This document shows positions 57,872 to 64,000 of a stretch of DNA of 64,000 bases, one piece after another. Source of the DNA: Mucisphaera sp965279675 (lineage in GTDB: Bacteria; Planctomycetota; Phycisphaerae; Phycisphaerales; Phycisphaeraceae); NCBI RefSeq assembly GCF_965279675.1, contig NZ_CBDIIJ010000002.1, forward strand, positions 1,984,001 through 2,048,000. Direction: 5' to 3'. Position 1 is the stretch's first letter. Each line of letters opens with the position of its first letter. The translations under genes and the position numbers were made by a program. The notes beneath the pieces are model-generated. The model did no database searches and was not told the origin of the DNA. It saw only the letters and a list, made by a program, of their open reading frames with translations.

Positions 57872-59476
57872 ATGTCGGTGCGTGAGAAGATCTGCCCGCT
57901 AGATCGGGTCGGTGAAAGGGCGGCGGGTTGGCGAGCGGGTGGGCGGACGGTGGCGCTGTGTCATGGGTGCTTTGATCTCGTGCATCCGGGGCATCTGCGT
58001 TACCTGGAGTTTGCGCGTCGGCAGGCGGATGTGCTGGTGGTGTCGCTGACGGGTGACGATGCGATTGAGAAGGCAGACGGGACGCGGCCTTACATTCCGC
58101 AGGAGCTGCGGGCGGAGAATCTGGCGGCGATCGAGTTTGTGGATGCGGTGGTGATCGTGGATGGGGATACGGGTGAGCCGATGATCGAGGCGCTTCGTCC
58201 TGATGTGTACATCAAGGGCAAGGAGTATGAGGTTTCGGATCACGCGGGGTTTGAGGCGGAGCGTCGGCTGGTGGAGGGGTTGGGGGGGCGGGTGATTTTT
58301 TCGTCGGGTGAGGTGGTGTTTTCGTCGACGCGGCTGATCGATGAGCAGCGGGATCTGCTGGAGGCGTCGGGGTATGGGGAGGCGGATCTGGTGCGGGCGT
58401 CGTGTCAGCGGTGGGGAATCGATCAGGCGCTTCTTGGTGGGTTGATTCATCGGGGGTTCAAGGGGTTGCGGGTGGGTGTGATCGGTGATGTGCTGGTGGA
58501 TCGGTATGCGTTCTGCGATCGGGGGCGGACAACGGATGAGGCACCGATGATCACGGCGCGGCCTAGGGAGGAGCGTCGGTATCTGGGGGGTGCGGGGATT
58601 ATTGCGGCACACGTCCGAGCACTTGGCGGGGAGCCGGTGTTGCTGACGAGTCTGGCTGAGGATGAGGAGGGGGAGCGGCTGGCGGTTGATCTGGGGGAGC
58701 GTGGGATTGAGGTGTGCGGGGTGGCGGGGCGGAAGCAGACGGCGAGCAAGCTGCGTTATCTGGTGGATGAGCAGAAGGTGTTTCGGGTGGAGCAGGGGGG
58801 TGAGGAGCCTTTGGACTCTGCGGCGCAGCGGCGGCTGGTAGAGATGGCGCTTGGGGTGGCGGAGGGTCTGGACGCGGTGGTGTTTGCGGATTTTGGGTTG
58901 GGGGTGGTAAGTCCTTCGCTGCTGGAGCGGTTGGTGCCGGTGTTGCGGGAGAAGGTGGGGACGATCACGGGGGATGTGAGTGGGGTGCGGCGGGGTTTGC
59001 TGGCGATGCGTGGGTTTGATCTGCTGACGCCTAATGAGGCGGAGGCTCGGGGTGCGGTGGGTGATTTTGAGTCGAGTCTGCCGACGCTGGCGGGGACGCT
59101 GATGCGTGAGAATCGGCTGGCAAATCTGGTGGTGACGCTTGGGCGGCGGGGCTCGCTGCTGTTTCGGCCGAGGGAGTTGGATCCTGCGGATTGGTACAAG
59201 AATCGTTTGCGTTGTGATTATCTGCCGACGCTGGCGGGTCCGGCGGTGGATGCGTTGGGGGCCGGGGATGCGCTGCTGGCGGTGGCGTCGATGTCGCTGG
59301 CGGCGGGTCAGTCGCTGGCGGTGGCGGGGTACCTGGGATCGGCGGCGGCGGCGGTGGCGGTGTCGCGGATGGGGAATGAGCCGGTGCGGCCGGTGGCGTT
59401 GCTGCGGCTGCTGGAGCAGCGTCCGGAGTTGCAGGCTTTGGGTTCGGGGTCGGTGCCGATTCAGCGGGCGGTTTAG
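57872..59476 (+). CDS. HldE-like bifunctional protein with reversed domain order (nucleotidyltransferase then PfkB kinase)
   Basis: 534 residues. Residues 25-170 are a cytidylyltransferase-type domain: LCHGCFDLVHPGHLRYLEFA with the HxGH motif (H38, H41), and KGKEYEVSDH plus VVFSSTRLI, as in RfaE domain II. Residues 195-520 are a PfkB-type kinase: RVGVIGDVLVDRY, YLGGAGIIAAHVRALGG, and AVDALGAGDALLAVAS with the catalytic Asp near 463. Known HldE has kinase first and nucleotidyltransferase last; here the order is swapped. Likely makes ADP- or GDP-heptose (or another NDP-sugar) for a surface glycan. Last of eight co-directional genes. Substrates unproven. Confidence 0.87.
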   Translation: MSVREKICPLDRVGERAAGWRAGGRTVALCHGCFDLVHPGHLRYLEFARRQADVLVVSLTGDDAIEKADGTRPYIPQELRAENLAAIEFVDAVVIVDGDTGEPMIEALRPDVYIKGKEYEVSDHAGFEAERRLVEGLGGRVIFSSGEVVFSSTRLIDEQRDLLEASGYGEADLVRASCQRWGIDQALLGGLIHRGFKGLRVGVIGDVLVDRYAFCDRGRTTDEAPMITARPREERRYLGGAGIIAAHVRALGGEPVLLTSLAEDEEGERLAVDLGERGIEVCGVAGRKQTASKLRYLVDEQKVFRVEQGGEEPLDSAAQRRLVEMALGVAEGLDAVVFADFGLGVVSPSLLERLVPVLREKVGTITGDVSGVRRGLLAMRGFDLLTPNEAEARGAVGDFESSLPTLAGTLMRENRLANLVVTLGRRGSLLFRPRELDPADWYKNRLRCDYLPTLAGPAVDALGAGDALLAVASMSLAAGQSLAVAGYLGSAAAAVAVSRMGNEPVRPVALLRLLEQRPELQALGSGSVPIQRAV

Positions 59477-59484
59477 GCGGTTTT

Positions 59485-60411
59485 TTATGTGGGGTTCTGT
59501 GGCGTCTCTGGTTCCTTTCTTTCGATGCTTCGGAGCAGTTCGAAGTCGATGAGGGTGTAGACGAGTTCGCCGTGTCGCTGGAGGAGTGTTTTGCCGTCGT
59601 GTCTTCGGCGGAGGATGTAGTGCTTGGGTTTGTTGTCGAGGACGTAGAAGCCTGCGGCGTCGAGTTCGTGCTGGACGCGGTCGCTGAGTTCGAGGAGGGT
59701 TTTCTCGGAGATGATGCCTTGTGAGTAGAGGTCTTCGGCGTCGTCGCCTTTGACCCATTCGTAGAGGACGATGTAGTCGCGGTCGATTTCGAGTTTGATT
59801 TTGCCGGGCTGGGTGGATTTGGCCTGGTCGCGGTCGACGGCGTTTTCGTGGCGGATGAAGCGTGATCGTGTGCGGTCGAGCTGCCAGATGGGGAAGCGGC
59901 GGCCCGGGGTGTAGATGGCGAGGGCTCGGCCGGTGCGGATGCGTCGGCCGTCCTGGTCGGCCTGGGCTCTTCGGAGTGAGACGAGGCTGCCGAATTCTTC
60001 GAAGGGGTTGTTGAATCGGGCATTCTCGACCCAGTCGGTCTGGACGGTTTTGAGGATGTGGGTGGCGATAAAGAGGGGGACTTTCTGGGCGAAGCGAGAG
60101 AACTTGACGACCATGTCGAAGTGCTTGCCGGTGACGCCTAGGGCGGGCATGCGGAAGACCGATCCTGTGCCGCCGGCGAGTTTCTGGCCTTCGGTGCGGT
60201 AGCGTTTGGGGTGGTACCAGGCGTCGGGTTTGAGGTCGGGGAGGACGCGGTAGCCGTAGCGGGTGACGTAGAGCTGTCCGCCGTCGGGTTCGTCGAAGCG
60301 GAGGTAGTCGACGCCAAAGGCGCTGCAGCGGGTGCCTCGGGCGTCGTTGTTGAAGATGGCGCGGTCGCGGGCTTCGACGTCGGCGAGGTGCTTTTCGATG
60401 GGGGTGCGCAT
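59485..60411 (-). CDS. Protein-kinase-like fold protein, no known family
   Basis: 308 residues. I do not recognise a named family, but a kinase-like plan can be read: MVVKFSRFAQKVP (candidate ATP-binding Lys), YIVLYEWVKGDDAEDLY as hinge, GFYVLDNKPKHYILRRR resembling a catalytic D-x-K-P-x-H/N loop, and ELVYTLIDFELL in the place of the DFG. These resemble Mn2+-dependent sugar or LPS kinases more than Ser/Thr kinases. MRTPIEKHLADVEARDRAIF starts the protein with no signal. It converges on the HldE-like gene (8-base gap), which suggests a link with glycan heptose phosphorylation. Function not known. Confidence 0.6.
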   Translation of the reverse strand: MRTPIEKHLADVEARDRAIFNNDARGTRCSAFGVDYLRFDEPDGGQLYVTRYGYRVLPDLKPDAWYHPKRYRTEGQKLAGGTGSVFRMPALGVTGKHFDMVVKFSRFAQKVPLFIATHILKTVQTDWVENARFNNPFEEFGSLVSLRRAQADQDGRRIRTGRALAIYTPGRRFPIWQLDRTRSRFIRHENAVDRDQAKSTQPGKIKLEIDRDYIVLYEWVKGDDAEDLYSQGIISEKTLLELSDRVQHELDAAGFYVLDNKPKHYILRRRHDGKTLLQRHGELVYTLIDFELLRSIERKEPETPQNPT

Positions 60412-60467
60412 CGGGGTTTCTCGGATTCGTTGAGCCGTGGTGGCTGAATCAGCCTACAAAAGAAGTG

Positions 60468-61988
60468 ATGAACAAGTCTTCCAAAGAGCCTGCGGCGGTG
60501 CATGTGATTCTTGGGAACCAGCTTTTTCCTGCCAAGCTGTTGGCGGACGAGGCAGGCCTGAGTTACTTCATGGCTGAGGATGTGGGGTTGTGCACCTATG
60601 TTCGGCATCACAAGAAGAAGATCCTGCTGTTTCTGGCGGCGATGCGGTGTTACGCGGAGGAACTGGAAGAGCGTGGGCTGGATTTGCGGTATGAACGGCT
60701 GGCGGTTTCCGGGAAGAAGGATGCGTCTTACGAGGAGAAGCTCGCGGCCGAGGTGAAGCGGCGGAAGGCCGAGCGGCTGGTGATCTGGGAGATCGAGGAC
60801 AAGTTTTTTGAGCAGCGGATCGAAGCGTTTGCGGAGGAGCACGGGCTGGAGCTGGAGGTTCGTGAGAGCCCGATGTTTGTGACGACTCGTGAGCAGTTTG
60901 CTGAGTATGCGGAGGGTGTGAAGAAGCCGTTCATGGCGACGTTTTATCAGCGGCAGCGCAAGCGGCTGGATGTGCTGATGGATGATTCTGGCAAGCCGGA
61001 AGGGGGGCAGTGGAGTTTTGACGCGGAGAATCGGAAGAAGCTGCCGAAGGGGGTCGAGCTGCCGGAGATATCGACGCCTGACGAGAAGCAGCACGTGACC
61101 GATGTGCGTGAGCTGGTGAAGCAGCGGTTTGCGGATCACCCGGGTGATGATGGGGAACTGATGTTTCCGGTGACCCGTCGTCAGGCGCTGGCCTGGCTGG
61201 ATAAGTTTCTGGAGGAGCGGTTTGAGTTATTTGGGGATTACGAGGATGCGTTGTCGACACGTGGCGATGTGCTGTTTCACAGTGTGTTGTCCCCGATGAT
61301 GAACCTGGGTTTATTGACGCCTAAGGAGATCCTGGAGCGGGCGCTTGCGGCGGCGGATGAGCGGGGGACGCCGATGAACGCGGTGGAGGGGTTTGTGCGT
61401 CAGGTGATTGGCTGGCGGGAGTTCATACGGGGGATTTATCAGCGGCACAGCGAGGAGCAGGAGAAGGCGAATTTCTTCGATCATCGACGGAAGCTGACGG
61501 AGCATTGGTATGAAGGGGATACGGGGATACCGCCTCTGGACGATGCGATCAAGAAAGCCTGGCGGCTGGGGTGGTGTCACCACATCGAGCGGCTGATGGT
61601 GCTTTCGAATCTGATGAATCTGTGTCAGATCGAGCCGAAGGAAGCGCATCGGTGGTTCATGGAGATGTTTGTGGATTCATCGGACTGGGTGATGGGGCCG
61701 AATGTGTATGGGATGGGGCTGTTTTCGGATGGCGGGATTTTTTCGACCAAGCCGTATGTGTGCGGATCGAACTACCTGCTGAAGATGAGTGATTACGGCA
61801 AGGGAGATTGGTGCGATGTGGTGGATGGGCTTTACTGGGGGTTCATCGATCGGCATCGGGATTACTTTTCGGGGAATCCGCGTTTGTCGGTGATGACGCG
61901 GAGCCTCGACAAGCTCAAGGGCGAGCGGAAGGAGCGGATCTACTCGGCGGCGGAGCGGTTTATGAAGCGGTGTACGAAGAAGGGGTGA
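60468..61988 (+). CDS. Cryptochrome/photolyase-related protein of the Fe-S (FeS-BCP) type
   Basis: 506 residues. VHVILGNQLFPAKLLADEAG at the N-terminus and the alpha/beta DPRP domain (about 1-130) match deoxyribodipyrimidine photolyase-related proteins; the rest is a helical FAD-binding domain (NAVEGFVRQVIGWREFIRGI, GWCHHIERLMVLSNLMNLCQ). Cys residues at NLCQIEP, YVCGSN and GDWCDVVD lie where FeS-BCPs ligate a [4Fe-4S] cluster. The family repairs (6-4) photoproducts or senses light. ATG 60468 is preferred to GTG 60465. It is followed after 4 bases by a DUF2256 gene, its usual partner. Cytoplasmic. Confidence 0.93.
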   Translation: MNKSSKEPAAVHVILGNQLFPAKLLADEAGLSYFMAEDVGLCTYVRHHKKKILLFLAAMRCYAEELEERGLDLRYERLAVSGKKDASYEEKLAAEVKRRKAERLVIWEIEDKFFEQRIEAFAEEHGLELEVRESPMFVTTREQFAEYAEGVKKPFMATFYQRQRKRLDVLMDDSGKPEGGQWSFDAENRKKLPKGVELPEISTPDEKQHVTDVRELVKQRFADHPGDDGELMFPVTRRQALAWLDKFLEERFELFGDYEDALSTRGDVLFHSVLSPMMNLGLLTPKEILERALAAADERGTPMNAVEGFVRQVIGWREFIRGIYQRHSEEQEKANFFDHRRKLTEHWYEGDTGIPPLDDAIKKAWRLGWCHHIERLMVLSNLMNLCQIEPKEAHRWFMEMFVDSSDWVMGPNVYGMGLFSDGGIFSTKPYVCGSNYLLKMSDYGKGDWCDVVDGLYWGFIDRHRDYFSGNPRLSVMTRSLDKLKGERKERIYSAAERFMKRCTKKG

Positions 61989-61992
61989 GGCG

Positions 61993-62187
61993 TTGGGAGG
62001 TCAGACGAACAACTCACATCTGCCGAGCAAGGCCTGTCAGCAGTGCGGGCGGCCGTTTAGTTGGCGGAAGAAGTGGGAGCGGGATTGGGATCGGGTGTTG
62101 TATTGCTCGAAGGCCTGCACGGCGGCGGCGAAGCGGGAGCGGAAGGCGGGGGAGCGGGATCAGGGATCCAGTTCTGAGAGTCGTTGA
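61993..62187 (+). CDS. DUF2256 family small Cys-rich protein
   Basis: 64 residues from TTG 61993, with GTGAGG just upstream. ACQQCGRPFSWRKKWERDWD followed by VLYCSKACTAAAKR is the DUF2256 pattern: two CxxC-like pairs, likely a zinc-bound ribbon. Known members sit next to cryptochrome/photolyase-related genes, and this one is 4 bases after such a gene. It presumably assists that protein or nucleic-acid binding; mechanism unknown. The tail overlaps the end of the convergent TPR-like gene by 28 bases. Confidence 0.87.
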   Translation: MGGQTNNSHLPSKACQQCGRPFSWRKKWERDWDRVLYCSKACTAAAKRERKAGERDQGSSSESR

Positions 62188-62927
62188 GCGGCGCGTTGGC
62201 CGGCGTCGGCGTTGGGGGCGATGCGGACGGCTTCGCGGAAGGCGTCACGGGCTTCGTCGGGCTGATCGAGTTCGAGGCGGAGAGCGCCGTAGGCTTCGAG
62301 AATGAGAGCGCGGACGGCGGGGGTCCAGCGGTTGGGGGCGTCTTCGGCTTTGACGAGTTCGCGGGCGAGGGTGATTTCGTCGCGGGCTCGGGTGGCCTGG
62401 TCCATCCAGTCGGGGAGGTTCTGGACGGAGACGCCAGCGAGGGCGTGTAATTCGGCGTTGTCGGGGTCGGCCTGGATGGCTTGTTCGAGGAGGTCCCCGC
62501 CTTCGCGAACGAGTTTGCCCTTGGTCATGAACCACCAGACCCGTTGCGCGCGGAGCATTTTGGCGCTGCCGAGGTAGGCCTTGATGATGGGGTCGTCGGG
62601 GTATTGCTTGGCGAGGGTCTGGAGGCGTTCGAGGGCGGCCTGGGCGAGTTTGCGGTCGCCTGCGGCTCCGATGAGGTGTTCGATGCGGGCGCGTTCGAAG
62701 CTGAGGGCGTCGGATTCGCCATGCTCGGCGGCGTGTTGGATGATGGTCTGGCGCTGGTCGGTGAAGGGGGTATCTGTGGGCCAGGGGAGTTCCTGGACGG
62801 CGATGTGATCGAGGGTTTGGGCGGCCGCCTGGGTGCTGGAGATCAGCAGGAGGGCGGAGATGAGGGCCAGCAGGGCGGCAAGCGGCCGTATGTGGCGGGG
62901 GCTGAGGGTTTGGTGGTGCGGGATCAC
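62160..62927 (-). CDS. Exported TPR-like repeat protein
   Basis: About 255 residues from GTG 62927. A signal peptide-like stretch (RPLAALLALISALLLISS then TQAAAQ) leads to helical repeats in TPR style: AQAALERLQTLAKQYPDDPI, GGDLLEQAIQADPDNAELHA, and LELDQPDEARDAFREAVRIA. It would act as a protein-binding scaffold in the periplasm. The start is uncertain: GTG 62927 has GAGAGG directly against it, while GTG 63011 would add 28 residues and nearly reach the divergent desaturase start. Its 3' end overlaps DUF2256 gene by 28 bases. Function unknown. Confidence 0.78.
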   Translation of the reverse strand: MIPHHQTLSPRHIRPLAALLALISALLLISSTQAAAQTLDHIAVQELPWPTDTPFTDQRQTIIQHAAEHGESDALSFERARIEHLIGAAGDRKLAQAALERLQTLAKQYPDDPIIKAYLGSAKMLRAQRVWWFMTKGKLVREGGDLLEQAIQADPDNAELHALAGVSVQNLPDWMDQATRARDEITLARELVKAEDAPNRWTPAVRALILEAYGALRLELDQPDEARDAFREAVRIAPNADAGQRAAQRLSELDP

Positions 62928-63049
62928 CCTCTCAGGGTACGGCCTAATCAGGGTGGGTGCACGTGAATTCGGGACGGCCACGGGGTGCGGCGAGCGCCTA
63001 AACTTGCCCACGATGCAACCCCAGGCCTGAGGGCCGTTTGAGGCAGACC

Positions 63050-64000
63050 ATGACAGCAGCGATTGCAGGTAAGCAGCGGCGGGTGACCATCATCGGTGCG
63101 GGGCCGGGCGGGCTGGCGACGGCGATGTTGCTAGCGGCCCAAGGGTTGAAGGTCACGGTGTTGGACCGGCTGGATCGGGTGGGGGGGCGGACATCGACGC
63201 TGGAGCACGACGGGTTTCGGTTCGATATGGGGCCGACGTTCTTCCTGTACCCGCAGATTTTGAGAGAGATCTTCTCGGCGTGCGGGCTGCGGCTGGAGGA
63301 TGAGGTGGATATGATCCGGCTGGACCCGCAGTACCACCTGATCTTTGAGGAGGGGGGCGATCTGCGGGCGACGCCGGATGTGGCTCGGATGCAGGCCGAG
63401 ATCGCGAAGGTGAGTCCTGGGGATGCCGAGCGGTTCCCGGCGTTTATGGCGGACAACCGAAAGAAATTCTCGCGGTTTGCGCCGATTCTGCAGAAGCCCT
63501 TCGGTTCGCTGATGGACTATCTGAGTCCGACGCTCCTCAAGGCGGGGCCGCTGGTGCGTCCCTGGGCGAGTGTGGACAGCGACCTGCGTCGGTTTTTCAG
63601 TGACGAGCGGATCCGGCTGGCGTTTTCGTTTCAGTCGAAGTACCTGGGCATGTCGCCTTTCCAGTGCCCGAGTCTGTTCACGATTTTGTCTTACCTCGAG
63701 TATGACTACGGCGTGTTTCATCCGCGTGGCGGTTGCGGGGCGGTGTCGCGTGGCATGGCGCGGGCGGCGGAGCGGCTGGGGGCCGAGATCAGGCTGAATG
63801 AGCCGGTGGAGGAGATCTTGTTCGAGGGTCGTCGGGCGAAGGGGGTGCGGACCACGGAGGGGACGTATGAATCGGACGCGCTGGTGGTGAACGCGGACTT
63901 CGCGGATGCGATCACGCGTCTGGTGCCGGAGCGTCTGCGGCGGAAGTACACGGACAAGAAGGTGGCGTCGAAGAAGTATTCGTGCTCTACGTTCATGATG
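63050..64000 (+). CDS. CrtI-type FAD-dependent phytoene desaturase-like protein (5' part)
   Basis: 317 codons run off the right edge without a stop. RVTIIGAGPGGLATAMLLAA and VTVLDRLDRVGGRTS form the dinucleotide-binding FAD site, GFRFDMGPTFF is the substrate-entry block typical of CrtI/CrtN carotenoid desaturases, and GGCGAVSRGMARAAERLGAE matches the family further in. Reaction: dehydrogenation or isomerisation of a carotenoid in the membrane, with FAD. ATG 63050 has GAGG seven bases before. It is divergent from the TPR gene. Whether it is desaturase, isomerase or a ketolase relative cannot be decided from this part. Confidence 0.88.
   Translation, partial: MTAAIAGKQRRVTIIGAGPGGLATAMLLAAQGLKVTVLDRLDRVGGRTSTLEHDGFRFDMGPTFFLYPQILREIFSACGLRLEDEVDMIRLDPQYHLIFEEGGDLRATPDVARMQAEIAKVSPGDAERFPAFMADNRKKFSRFAPILQKPFGSLMDYLSPTLLKAGPLVRPWASVDSDLRRFFSDERIRLAFSFQSKYLGMSPFQCPSLFTILSYLEYDYGVFHPRGGCGAVSRGMARAAERLGAEIRLNEPVEEILFEGRRAKGVRTTEGTYESDALVVNADFADAITRLVPERLRRKYTDKKVASKKYSCSTFMM

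Overview
The window reads as a high-GC chromosome segment of a planctomycete, most likely class Phycisphaerae (inference, about 75% sure). Pointers are five PEP-CTERM surface proteins with IPEPA/T-type tails, a protein with the planctomycete LEPR-XLL-type N-terminus (LEERMLFSAS) plus dockerin-like repeats, a GT3-type glycogen synthase, a Lys/Ala-repeat histone-like protein and a lipid A gene (lpxB), which implies an outer membrane.

Composition divides the window in two. From base 1 to about 16.7 kb the + strand is strongly C-rich whichever strand the genes use. From about 16.9 kb to the end it is strongly G-rich. The switch falls inside one ankyrin-repeat gene and has the polarity expected of a replication origin. 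An inversion endpoint or a terminus cannot be excluded, and no dnaA, DnaA-box cluster or dif-like site is visible.

1-11.7 kb is a sugar-scavenging region. It holds the tail of a GH172/DUF2961 enzyme, a PhyH-type dioxygenase, and a tight seven-gene minus-strand operon: GH4 alpha-glycosidase, solute-binding protein, two ABC permeases, class I aldolase, Gfo/Idh oxidoreductase and PfkB kinase. A divergent AraC regulator and a DUF4432 mutarotase-like protein follow. No transporter ATPase is present. 11.7-17.9 kb is housekeeping: tRNA-Ser(CGA), a small unknown protein, rhodanese, NDP-sugar epimerase, ACT-domain protein, glycogen synthase, ankyrin protein and a thioredoxin-like protein.

18.2-23.2 kb is a cluster of five PEP-CTERM proteins with no exosortase in view. 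At 23.4-24.2 kb lies a low-GC gene resembling putative abortive-infection membrane proteins. Then come groEL and groES behind a degenerate receiver-domain gene, a GT2 glycosyltransferase, an EF-G paralogue, the Lys-rich histone-like gene, and lpxB with tRNA-Leu(CAA).

32-48 kb is a signalling and surface block: GAF-SpoIIE phosphatase, sugar isomerase-like TIM barrel, a two-partner secretion pair (TpsB transporter and 1705-residue TpsA exoprotein), a pseudogene split by a complete IS3-family element, a CHASE2 adenylate/guanylate cyclase and a secreted zinc metalloprotease. 48.2-59.5 kb carries D-cysteine desulfhydrase and then an eight-gene co-directional glycan cluster of glycosyltransferases, methyltransferases, a UDP-glucose dehydrogenase-like enzyme and an HldE-like protein with its two domains in reversed order. 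59.5-64 kb has a kinase-fold protein, an Fe-S photolyase/cryptochrome-like protein with its DUF2256 partner, a TPR-like lipoprotein-type or secreted protein and the start of a CrtI-like desaturase running off the edge.
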